Origin: Methanobrevibacter sp.
GTDB taxonomy: Archaea > Methanobacteriota > Methanobacteria > Methanobacteriales > Methanobacteriaceae
Length of the DNA stretch: 64,000 nt
Assembly (NCBI RefSeq): GCF_017410345.1
Contig: NZ_JAFQQZ010000044.1
Span: 1 to 64,000, forward strand
Reading direction: 5' to 3'
Under the pieces are notes generated by a model. That model did no database searches, had not been told where the DNA came from, and saw only the letters and a program-made list of their open reading frames with translations. Every line of letters begins with the position of its first letter. The stretch's first letter is position 1. Of the stretch, positions 36,480-44,582 are shown in pieces. The translations under genes were made by a program, and so were the position numbers.

Positions 36480-38399
36480 CTATTCCTTTTTCATTTCAGG
36501 AACATACTTTGCATAGAAACCATCGGTATCTGCATAAATGGCCTTGAATCCATAAGCCTCAGCTTCCTTCATGGCTTTCTTAATGTGCTGACGTCCCCAT
36601 GCTGTAATGGACTGTGCACATTCAAATGAATACCAACGGAAACGCAGGAATCCATAAACTCCATACATTGTATTTGCCAAACGCTTTAAAGCCTGCTGCT
36701 GAACATCAAGACTCTTCCTTAAAACAGGGTCATCAGTTGCCTTCATCCTATTCTTTACGGCAAACCTTTCATTCAAAATGTCTTCCAAAGCGGATGGAAT
36801 GAAACCTTGAGGCTCCTTCTTGAACTTGAAGAAGTGCTCAGGTGAGATATAATACTCTTCATCGTTATCAATCTCTGAAGATAACTCTTCCTCTCTTAGA
36901 TTATCTATATCATCATAGCCGGTTTCAAAGTCTTCAAACTTGGCATTATATGACACATTGTCCTTAACCAAAACATCTGGAGAAATGTTCTTTGAAATAA
37001 TCAATGTAGGATACAGACTCTTGAAGTCGAACTGAACCAGATTCTCATGCAAACCGATTTCAGGATCCTTCACATATCCCCCAGAATTGCTTCCTCTTTC
37101 CTTGATGTTCTTTTGAGTCAAGTTAGGCTTGTTCGGTACAACCTCATCAACTTCATAAGCCTTTCTCACCAGATACCATTCTGCCTGTTGGCCTGTAGCC
37201 ATACGGGTCACGTCTACGAATGGCTGACCTACAATACGGGTGAGTTCCAAGTTCAACGGCAATGTTTCCTGAGCTATCTTCAATGTTGATACCACATCAT
37301 CAAGAGAGTATTTGAACAGATTCTTCAGTTCCTTGCCGCCATTGTCCCAGAATTCATATATTCTGTCTCCTGGAACATCTATCTTTTCCTCTCCAAAGAA
37401 CTCAAAGTAAACCCTCTCTAAAGTGTATCTGTCAAGGGACATGTATCTTCTCATGACCAAATACAAATCAACGTGAAGAAGGCCTTTGAATACTGCTGCA
37501 TTGTTGAATCCTCTTCTAATTGATTTCATGGTGGAACCATCAACACCAAGGTCCAAGTCAAGACCCCATAACTTTGCCCTATCCTTGAGATATGGGAAGT
37601 CAAAGAGGTCAGAGTTATATCCGATGATAATATCAATATTGTTTTCCTTTACGGTTTTGATAAAGGATTCGATCATTTCCTTTTCATTGTCAACCTTTTC
37701 TATGAAGTACATTTCAGGGTCGTTTTCAAACTCATCTCCCTTGGTTGAAATTACTTTTCGAACTCCAACATTACTGTCGATTCCAATCATGATGATCTCA
37801 TCTTCACTAGGATTTGGCATTCCATGAGGGTTTCGAACCTCCAGGTCAAAGCTCATCATCCTGAAGTTTTGAAAATCAGCGTTTGCAGTAATTGGAGATT
37901 TGGATAATTTAAGAATTTCAAGAGAATCATTATCGCTATCAATAGTCTCAAATGAATCAATGAGTTCTCCTTCCAATTCCAGTTCAGCCATAGGAACCAA
38001 TGCATTGTCAATCAGATAACGTCTGTAAAATGGAATGTCATGTTCTCTAAGCTGTTTTACAGAGTCCAGATCCCAAATCTTATCTCTGTATTTAGGTACG
38101 TCTTGAGGATGGTTGAAGCTGATTTTAACGAATTCGGTTGGAACCTGAAAGTCCTTTTTAGTTACCTTTTCAAGCTTTACATATTCCACTTCCCCATTAT
38201 CAGATAGTTCTTCCAAATCTTTTATGCATCTATCAATATTGGATGAAGGCAAAACATACAAGTAAGGAACGAAACTGTCGTCCAATGCAATCAGATTATT
38301 GGACTCTCCCCCTTTTACCTTCCCAAATAATCTCATGACTGGCTTTTCGTCATGAGTTATGTAATCAATATCCAAAAGAACTATATTTCTTTTTACCAT
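36480..38399 (-). CDS. polB1: split family-B DNA polymerase, large subunit PolB1
   Basis: Replicative/repair DNA polymerase with proofreading. Exonuclease motifs: FDLEVRNP, YNSDLFDFPYL and YSLDDVVSTL; polymerase motifs: FDFKSLYPTLIISKN (A), KRLANTMYGVYG (B) and YADTDGFYA (C). It stops 12 residues after motif C. Methanobacteriales are known to encode this enzyme in two genes, with the rest of palm and thumb in PolB2, so the end is natural rather than a truncation; 639 residues is near the known PolB1 size. PolB2 is not in this window. Confidence 0.92.
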   Translation of the reverse strand: MVKRNIVLLDIDYITHDEKPVMRLFGKVKGGESNNLIALDDSFVPYLYVLPSSNIDRCIKDLEELSDNGEVEYVKLEKVTKKDFQVPTEFVKISFNHPQDVPKYRDKIWDLDSVKQLREHDIPFYRRYLIDNALVPMAELELEGELIDSFETIDSDNDSLEILKLSKSPITANADFQNFRMMSFDLEVRNPHGMPNPSEDEIIMIGIDSNVGVRKVISTKGDEFENDPEMYFIEKVDNEKEMIESFIKTVKENNIDIIIGYNSDLFDFPYLKDRAKLWGLDLDLGVDGSTMKSIRRGFNNAAVFKGLLHVDLYLVMRRYMSLDRYTLERVYFEFFGEEKIDVPGDRIYEFWDNGGKELKNLFKYSLDDVVSTLKIAQETLPLNLELTRIVGQPFVDVTRMATGQQAEWYLVRKAYEVDEVVPNKPNLTQKNIKERGSNSGGYVKDPEIGLHENLVQFDFKSLYPTLIISKNISPDVLVKDNVSYNAKFEDFETGYDDIDNLREEELSSEIDNDEEYYISPEHFFKFKKEPQGFIPSALEDILNERFAVKNRMKATDDPVLRKSLDVQQQALKRLANTMYGVYGFLRFRWYSFECAQSITAWGRQHIKKAMKEAEAYGFKAIYADTDGFYAKYVPEMKKE

Positions 38400-38454
38400 C
38401 CTATCAACCTAAAAATTAATGAAATAATTATTTGATAATTATCAATTTTCTCTA

Positions 38455-39513
38455 TTAATATTCTTCAGTATCCCCTTTATTATCGCTTTCAAGCTCTTCC
38501 TTAAGGGACTTGATAACCGCATAAGTTATTCCTAAAATCAATGGTCCTAAAATGAAACCTACAATTCCAAATACATAAGGTCCTGCCATGAATCCAACCA
38601 AAAGAATCAATGCATGAATATCAGCATACTTACCAGCCAATGCCGGACGGATATACATATCACTTAGGCTAAGCACAAAACCCCAAATAAGGGTCAGGAC
38701 TGCCTGTACGACATTGCCAGTTACAAAAACATCATAAGCTGCCAATCCCCAGTAAATAGGCCATGGCCCGAATATAGGAATCAATTGAAGTATTCCAGTG
38801 ATTACTCCCAAGAGCAATGCAAACTGATATCCTAAAAGGGCATAACCAATTCCTGCCATTATACCAATGATTACTGCTGTCAGGAAGTGACCATAGAAAA
38901 TGCTTTTCAATACATTTGCAATCTCATCGATTGTCTTGTCAAAGAAGTCCTTATGGGCATCTGGAACAAATGCAAACAAATATTCCCAAACACCGTCTCC
39001 ATCCTTAGCAAAGTAATATATTGAACAGAACAATACAAATAGTTTTATTATAATGTCTGAAAAGCTTTTAGCCAAAGCCACAATGTATTGCAAGATATAA
39101 GTGAAGCCTTCCTGCAAGTATAGGGAAATTGAATTGAAGAAGTTCTGTGCGGTCAATTGCACATCAACCGGCAAACTGCCCACAATATTTGAAAATCCTT
39201 TATCCAAAGTTACTTCAGAGCCGCTTGGATTAGAAGCCAGATACATTGTAGCGAAATTGGAAATATCCCAAAATACATATCCGAGCAATAAGATCAATGG
39301 AATGACAACCAATATTATCGCCAAAATGATTGAAATTGAAGGATACTTCAATTTGGTCTGTATTCTTCCAGCAACCGGCCTAACACCATAAGCTATCATT
39401 GCCCCTAACAATACCATATTCAAGACTGGAGCAATGGTAATGAATGAAAGTATCAGCAAGACCACTATGATAATAATATGCAAGCCATATTTGTTTTCAC
39501 TTAAATTAAACAT
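38455..39513 (-). CDS. AI-2E/PerM-family membrane permease
   Basis: Polytopic membrane protein with about seven to eight helices: two near the N-terminus (IIIIVVLLILSFITIAPVLN), two in the middle and four in the C-terminal half (GHFLTAVIIGIMAGIGYALLGYQ; GILQLIPIFGPWPIYWGLA). The latter is the family signature. 352 residues. Family members were named for autoinducer-2 export but many are now linked to sodium/proton exchange; substrate unknown here. Lies upstream of polB1 (55 bases) on the same strand, which may reflect shared transcription. Confidence 0.9.
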   Translation of the reverse strand: MFNLSENKYGLHIIIIVVLLILSFITIAPVLNMVLLGAMIAYGVRPVAGRIQTKLKYPSISIILAIILVVIPLILLLGYVFWDISNFATMYLASNPSGSEVTLDKGFSNIVGSLPVDVQLTAQNFFNSISLYLQEGFTYILQYIVALAKSFSDIIIKLFVLFCSIYYFAKDGDGVWEYLFAFVPDAHKDFFDKTIDEIANVLKSIFYGHFLTAVIIGIMAGIGYALLGYQFALLLGVITGILQLIPIFGPWPIYWGLAAYDVFVTGNVVQAVLTLIWGFVLSLSDMYIRPALAGKYADIHALILLVGFMAGPYVFGIVGFILGPLILGITYAVIKSLKEELESDNKGDTEEY

Positions 39514-39584
39514 AATATCAAAACTAATAATAAGTTCTATCTAATAATCTTAAATTCTATTTTAAATAATCTAATTAGTCCTAT

Positions 39585-40394
39585 TTAAAAGTATTGTTTT
39601 AATCCAGAGGCAGTTCTATGGAACTTACCAAACTCTACGATTTGTGAAACCTGATCTGATGAGAAAACAGGCCCTTCAGCACATATTCTCCAACCGGTAT
39701 TGTCTACACAGCATTGGCCGCAAACACCTATGGCACATTTCATATAACGTTCCATTGAGTATTCTCCCTCAATCATATTGGCTTCAAGACTGCCGTACAA
39801 TGGCCTCATCATTACTTCAGGACCACAAACAACCGCCCAGTCATACTCCTTATGCTCAATCAATTGCAATACCCTATGGATTGCAAATCCCTTGAAACCG
39901 CAGGATCCATCATCAGTACAGGTATAAACCTTTGCGCCTTTTGCCTTCAAGCGGTCATTGAACAAGAGTTCATCCTTGGTCTGTGCGGCACAAACAACAT
40001 CAACTTGAGCTTTTTTCTTCAATGCCTCTTCAGTAAAGGAAGCAATAGGAGCCATTCCAACTCCACCGCCAATGGCCAAGACTTTCATGCCTTTCAAATC
40101 AGTGTCAAATCCATTTCCATAAGGTCCTCTAATGCCTAACTTGTCACCTTCCTTCAATGTATGCAAGGCTTCAGTGAATTCACCTACCTTCTTGACGGTT
40201 ATTCCAAACTCGCCTTCAGCAACATCAATATATGAAATGGACATTGGCTTTTCATCCTTGAAATTCCATACCATTACAAATTGACCAGGAGTAGGAATGT
40301 TTTCACCAACCATAGTCCAATCAAAAATAAAGGTTTTAATTGTAGGAGTTTCTTCTATAATCTTTTTAATCTCTATAACTTTAGGTACATTCAT
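39585..40394 (-). CDS. pyrK: dihydroorotate dehydrogenase electron-transfer subunit
   Basis: FAD and 2Fe-2S subunit that passes electrons from dihydroorotate dehydrogenase to NAD+. FAD-binding motif GQFVMVWNF, NAD site VLAIGGGVGMAPIASF, and the C-terminal 2Fe-2S cysteines in KCAIGVCGQCCVDNTGWRIC. 269 residues, normal. GGTGAT precedes the start. pyrD lies 41 bases upstream, so both subunits of the type 1B enzyme are made together. Confidence 0.93.
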   Translation of the reverse strand: MNVPKVIEIKKIIEETPTIKTFIFDWTMVGENIPTPGQFVMVWNFKDEKPMSISYIDVAEGEFGITVKKVGEFTEALHTLKEGDKLGIRGPYGNGFDTDLKGMKVLAIGGGVGMAPIASFTEEALKKKAQVDVVCAAQTKDELLFNDRLKAKGAKVYTCTDDGSCGFKGFAIHRVLQLIEHKEYDWAVVCGPEVMMRPLYGSLEANMIEGEYSMERYMKCAIGVCGQCCVDNTGWRICAEGPVFSSDQVSQIVEFGKFHRTASGLKQYF

Positions 40395-40435
40395 CTTATC
40401 ACCAACAATACCAAACTTTTCAACCTCAATTTAAA

Positions 40436-41347
40436 CTATGGTTCCTTATGAGCAAAACCTACCATTTCACTAATTGAATCAAATTCGCTTTCCTCTATGA
40501 ATTCTTCCAAGTCACTTGCGACCCTTCCGAATATCTCAGGACCTTCATACATAATGGAGGTTCCAATCTGAACGGCAGTGGCACCGGCATACAGGAACTC
40601 CACAACATCGGCATAATTGCGTATTCCTCCAACACCTACAATTGGAATGTCAGTTGCCGCATAGGCATCATAAACGCAACGAACTGCTATCGGCTTTATT
40701 GCAGGTCCGCTCATTCCGCCAAACTTATTGGCAAGTATTGGATTTCCGGTCACTATATCTATTTTCATTCCAGGACCTAAGGAGTTGATCAATGTCAATC
40801 CGTCTGCTCCACCATCTTCAGCTGCAACTGCAATCTCTGAAATGTCTGTTACATTTGGAGTCAATTTTGCAAGTATTGGAACATCCACAGCATCTTTCAC
40901 TGCCTTTACGACATTTTTGGTGAGTTCCGGATTCTGACCAATTGATGCACCGTAGCCTTCCATTGCATGAGGACAGGAAACATTGAGTTCAATCATATCA
41001 ACCAAATCCTCCACCTTTCCTGCAACATAAGCAAATTCATCTGGAGTTGCACCATAAATGGAAGCGATTGATTTGCCCTTTATCCTATTGACCTTTTCCA
41101 ATTCGTCAATAAAGGCTTCAACACCAGGACTTGAAAGCCCGATAGCATTGATGATTCCTCCCTCTACAGCAACGGTAGTTGGATTTTTATAGCCGTCATT
41201 AGGCTCTTTTGAAAATGATTTGGATACAACTGCACCGGCACCAGATTTTATCATCCAATTAAGGGAAGATGCATGACTACCCAATACGCCTGCAGCAAGC
41301 ATCAATGGATTCTTTAAACTGACACCGCATAATTTAGTTTTTAACAT
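40436..41347 (-). CDS. pyrD: dihydroorotate dehydrogenase, catalytic subunit (type 1B)
   Basis: Oxidises dihydroorotate to orotate in pyrimidine synthesis, with FMN. Motifs: NPLMLAAGVLGSHASSL, ELNVSCPHAMEGYG with the catalytic Cys, AKLTPNVTDISEIAVAAEDG, and GVGGIRNYADVVEFLYAGA for phosphate binding. 303 residues, typical of PyrD type 1B, which needs the adjoining PyrK. GGAGG precedes the start. First gene of the pyrDK pair, with its promoter in the gap toward nop5. Confidence 0.95.
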   Translation of the reverse strand: MLKTKLCGVSLKNPLMLAAGVLGSHASSLNWMIKSGAGAVVSKSFSKEPNDGYKNPTTVAVEGGIINAIGLSSPGVEAFIDELEKVNRIKGKSIASIYGATPDEFAYVAGKVEDLVDMIELNVSCPHAMEGYGASIGQNPELTKNVVKAVKDAVDVPILAKLTPNVTDISEIAVAAEDGGADGLTLINSLGPGMKIDIVTGNPILANKFGGMSGPAIKPIAVRCVYDAYAATDIPIVGVGGIRNYADVVEFLYAGATAVQIGTSIMYEGPEIFGRVASDLEEFIEESEFDSISEMVGFAHKEP

Positions 41348-41529
41348 GAATAACCTCCAATAAACATGATAATTTTGATAAGTTGATAATCTTAAAATTC
41401 TTTATTATATTAATCATATAATTTTATACTATTTTAATATATGAAAACTATTAGATATAAAATATTTGATTTTTTATGAAAAAATCAGTCCTAATTTAAT
41501 CAAAATCATAAGAATTTGCAAGAGAATAA

Positions 41530-41684
41530 GTGAAAATAATGTAAAATATATTAGAAATAAAAATTGAAAAAATAGAAAAATAAGGAAAAATAATGTAAAA
41601 TATATTAGAAATAAAAATTGAAAAAATAGAAAAATAAGGAAAAATAATGTAAAATATATTAGAAATAAAAATTAAAATAAGATT
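41530..41684 (+). repeat. 54-bp tandem repeat carrying the nop5 promoter
   Basis: A 54-base unit begins at 41541, 41595 and 41649; the first two copies are identical and the third is cut short at the nop5 start. Each contains GTAAAATATATTAG, a TATA-like sequence. The last TATA (about 41652-41660) lies 25-33 bases before the ATG, with no ribosome site between, which fits a leaderless transcript. Confidence 0.75.
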
Positions 41685-42917
41685 ATGGTATTTTATATAA
41701 CACAATGTATTGCAGGATTTATTGCATTTGATGAAGATTTTCAAATAGCCAACTATAAACTGTTCAATGAAGAGGATATAGTTTCAAATCTCATTAAAAT
41801 AGAGGAAAATGAGATTTTGGATGAAGAGATTGAACTGATTAATGAGATTGCATTTGATGAATCTTCTGATGAAAAAAAGATCATCATTGAAACCACTAAA
41901 AGAAAATCCCAATATAAGGAACTTGAAAACTATGAAAACATTGAAGTGAAAACTCCAAACAAAGGTGGAGAACACTTAAGAAGCAATATGGATAGTGTTT
42001 TAGAAGAGATTGGATTTTCAAAAGGCCAAGAGGAAATCATTCGGATTTATGAAAAACTGGCCATTTACAAAATAAAGAAATCATCACAGGAAGAGGACAA
42101 GCTGCTCATTCAGGCAATAAACTCTGTAGATGACATTGATGAATCAATCAGCAAATTAGTCGAACGTATCCGTGACTGGTACACCATTTATTTCCCGGAA
42201 ATGGATACAATAGGCAATAATGAAACTTATATCAAATTAATAGCTGAAAGCGAAAATAGAGAGGATATCCTAGAAAACTTCAAGGAACATTTCAGTGAAG
42301 AGATTGAAGAGAGCACTGGAGCTGACATTGAAGAGGAAGATCTGGAAATGCTTAAAAGCTTTGCAGAATCCATCTATTCACTTCAAAAGTCAAGAAAGGA
42401 ACTTGAAACTTATATCGATTCCAAGATGGAAGCCATTGCTCCAAACTTAAGGGACCTCTTGGGAGCTACCTTAGGTGCCAAATTGATTGCACATATCGGA
42501 AGCATAAAGAGATTGGCCACCTATCCTGCAAGTGTCATTCAAATCATGGGCGCTGAAAAGGCAATATTCAGACACTTGAAAACCGGAGAGCGTCCTCCAA
42601 AGCATGGATTGATATTCCAACACCCAAGCGTTCGTGGAGCCAAATGGTGGAATAGAGGAAAAATAGCCAGAAACCTGGCTTTAAAGATCACTCTTGCAGT
42701 CAGGAAAGATGTGTTCTCTGGAGAATATGATCCGACCATTGCAGAAGACTACTTGAAAAAGGTAGAGCAGATTGAAAAGGAAAATCCTTTCCCTAAAAAG
42801 ACTAGCCAAAAAAGGGCAAAAGAAAGAAAATCCGAAAAGGATAAGGGAAAAGGAAAAAGCAAGAAATACAAAGGAAACAAGAAAAACAAGAAGAACAAAA
42901 AGAAGAGAAGAAAATAA
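41685..42917 (+). CDS. nop5: Nop5/Nop56-family C/D box RNP core protein
   Basis: Scaffold protein of archaeal C/D box ribonucleoproteins that guide 2'-O-methylation of RNA. A coiled-coil region (about residues 110-260) precedes the Nop domain with PNLRDLLGATLGAKLIAHIG, the signature GAEKAIFRHLKTG and HGLIFQHPSVRGAKWWNRGK. A lysine-rich tail (KKYKGNKKNKKNKKKRRK) follows. 410 residues, normal. No ribosome site precedes the ATG. Fibrillarin, its partner, follows after 112 bases. Confidence 0.94.
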   Translation: MVFYITQCIAGFIAFDEDFQIANYKLFNEEDIVSNLIKIEENEILDEEIELINEIAFDESSDEKKIIIETTKRKSQYKELENYENIEVKTPNKGGEHLRSNMDSVLEEIGFSKGQEEIIRIYEKLAIYKIKKSSQEEDKLLIQAINSVDDIDESISKLVERIRDWYTIYFPEMDTIGNNETYIKLIAESENREDILENFKEHFSEEIEESTGADIEEEDLEMLKSFAESIYSLQKSRKELETYIDSKMEAIAPNLRDLLGATLGAKLIAHIGSIKRLATYPASVIQIMGAEKAIFRHLKTGERPPKHGLIFQHPSVRGAKWWNRGKIARNLALKITLAVRKDVFSGEYDPTIAEDYLKKVEQIEKENPFPKKTSQKRAKERKSEKDKGKGKSKKYKGNKKNKKNKKKRRK

Positions 42918-43029
42918 TCAATTGAATTTAAATCTGCAAATTTATAAAATTCCTATAAAACAAAATATAAAATCAAGAAATGAGAAAATCACTATAAAAA
43001 TTATCAAATTCATATAAAGATGTGAAAAA

Positions 43030-43674
43030 ATGAACATATTTTACAAAGATGGTGAAATAGCTACTAAAAACTTGGCTCCTGGAATTAGGGTTTATGATGA
43101 GAAACTCATTCAAGATGGAGATGAAGAGTACAGGATATGGAATCCGAGAAGGTCCAAATTAGCTGCAGCATTATTGAACGGATTGGAAGGGCTTAATCTG
43201 GAAAACGATTCAAAAGTCCTCTATTTAGGCGCTTCAACAGGAACAACCGTTTCACACATTTCAGACATTTGTGATGAAGGATTGATCTATGCTGTTGAAT
43301 TTTCACCTGTCAGCATGAAAAAATTGGTGAGGCTATCCCAAAAGAGAAACAATATCATTCCATTGCTTGCTGATGCCACCAAACCGAAATATTACCTAAA
43401 CAAAGTTGAAAAGGCAGACCTTGTTTACTGTGATGTGGCACAGGAAAAACAGAGCGAATTATTCATGGATAATATGAATCTCTTCCTAAAGGAAGACGGA
43501 CAAGGCCTAATTACCATAAAAGCAAGAAGCATTGATGTTATCCAAAAGCCTAAAAAAATATTCAAGGATGAAGCAAAAAAAATAAAGGAAAATGGTTATT
43601 CCATTTTGGAAAAGATTAAGTTAGAACCTTATGAAAAGGACCATATAGCTTTTCTTGTGGAGAAATCTTTTTAA
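43030..43674 (+). CDS. flpA: fibrillarin-like rRNA/tRNA 2'-O-methyltransferase
   Basis: Catalytic subunit of C/D box RNPs, transferring methyl from SAM to ribose 2'-OH. Motifs: KLAAALLNGLEGL, the SAM site VLYLGASTGTTVSHISDI, YAVEFSPVSMKKL, and the catalytic region LVYCDVAQEKQSEL with ITIKARSID. 214 residues, normal. TGTGA lies before the ATG. In an operon with nop5, the usual archaeal arrangement. Confidence 0.95.
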   Translation: MNIFYKDGEIATKNLAPGIRVYDEKLIQDGDEEYRIWNPRRSKLAAALLNGLEGLNLENDSKVLYLGASTGTTVSHISDICDEGLIYAVEFSPVSMKKLVRLSQKRNNIIPLLADATKPKYYLNKVEKADLVYCDVAQEKQSELFMDNMNLFLKEDGQGLITIKARSIDVIQKPKKIFKDEAKKIKENGYSILEKIKLEPYEKDHIAFLVEKSF

Positions 43675-44136
43675 AAGAACATATATTCCTTTTTCAAAAA
43701 AAACCATTTTCAAAAACCATATAAAACTCTTATTTTAAGTTAAAACCACCATTTTTTTATTAAAATTATAAAATAAAAATTTATTTTATCTAATAATTTG
43801 TTTAATCCATTTATTTATAATATTATTAGAAAATATTAATATATCATTCTAATATCAATTATTCAACTACTTTTTATGATTAGATTGTAATTTAAAGCTC
43901 TAAAAATCCTTGTTTTATAAGTATTACTTTTATCAAAAAATTTCATTTCAAAAAAGAAAAAATACAATAGATTTTTTAAAAAAAATTGATTAAAATTAAC
44001 TGAAAATTAAAAATAAAACTAATATAATTTTAAAAATGAAACTTGGAAAAATTTAGCATAATAAACAGTAATTTTAAGTAAAAATAAGAATTTAGTATAA
44101 TCACGAACAATATCAAAAAAGTATTACTACTGAAAC
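43675..44136 (+). other. first half of a 908-base gap between convergent genes
   Basis: AT-rich with no gene. AAGTATTACTTTT (43919-43931) is an exact inverted copy of AAAAGTAATACTT (44383-44395), and AAAAGTATTACT recurs at 44117-44128 just before the promoter of the candidate RNA. These may be binding sites around it. Confidence 0.35.
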
Positions 44137-44149
44137 CTTTTTATATAAG
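44137..44149 (+). promoter_or_regulatory. promoter of the candidate RNA
   Basis: GAAACC followed by CTTTTTATATAAG (44137-44149) has the form of an archaeal BRE and TATA box and predicts a start near 44170. Neither flanking gene needs a promoter here because both run toward this gap. Confidence 0.55.
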
Positions 44150-44169
44150 AATATTACAAATATATATTT

Positions 44170-44270
44170 GCTAATGCAATAAAAAAAGAGTTCATAAAAA
44201 TATCCTCTAGGTTAATTCACTCATAAAAAACACTCCATAATTAAATAACTTAGAGGATTGAACTTTTTTT
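44170..44270 (+). ncRNA. candidate small structured RNA between flpA and coaBC
   Basis: Predicted transcript of about 100 bases. ATCCTCTAGGTT (44202-44213) pairs with AACTTAGAGGAT (44247-44258), 12 pairs with one G-U wobble and a 33-base loop. AGTTCA (44189-44194) and TGAACT (44259-44264) extend the stem after a 7-base bulge on the 5' side. A T-tract ends it (44264-44270), and a TATA box lies 25 bases upstream of the start. It has no usable reading frame and I find no C or D box, so despite its position beside nop5-fibrillarin it is not evidently a C/D guide. Function unknown; an orphan terminator is the alternative. Confidence 0.5.
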
Positions 44271-44582
44271 GCAAAATAAACTATTTTTAATGCTTTTTTT
44301 ACAAAATTTTATCAAAATTTTAAAAAATATTTCTAATTTTCCCTTATTTTCAAAAATAAGAAAGAACTACTAATTTTTATAAAAAAGTAATACTTTTTTT
44401 AATTTTTATCAAAATAAAAGCAAAAAAGAAGTATTAAGAATAATAAAGGAAAATATTTTAAATTTTTAAAGAAAAATAAGGAAAAATATAAGAGAAAAAT
44501 TATATAACGAACAAAAAAAATCATGACTAAAAATAGATAAAGAAATAATTAAAAAAAATTATGAAAAAAAATAAAGAAATAA
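44271..44582 (-). other. AT-rich end of the gap downstream of coaBC
   Basis: No gene. It holds an AAAAGTAATACTT copy at 44383-44395, and ATAAAGAAATAATTA occurs twice near 44536 and 44571. Long A/T tracts probably act in ending coaBC transcription. Confidence 0.35.

Noticed and set aside
36480-36500. PolB as a truncated pseudogene
   Set aside because: The end point agrees with the known two-gene polymerase of this order and there is no decayed remainder downstream.
41496-41744. Minus-strand frame of 82 residues with an 18-residue repeat
   Set aside because: The repeat is the 54-bp promoter repeat read on the other strand; no ribosome site and it overlaps the nop5 start.
43675-44582. C/D box guide RNA next to nop5-fibrillarin
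   Set aside because: I looked for RTGATGA and CTGA boxes in a suitable order in the gap and found none; only the stem-loop candidate is supported.
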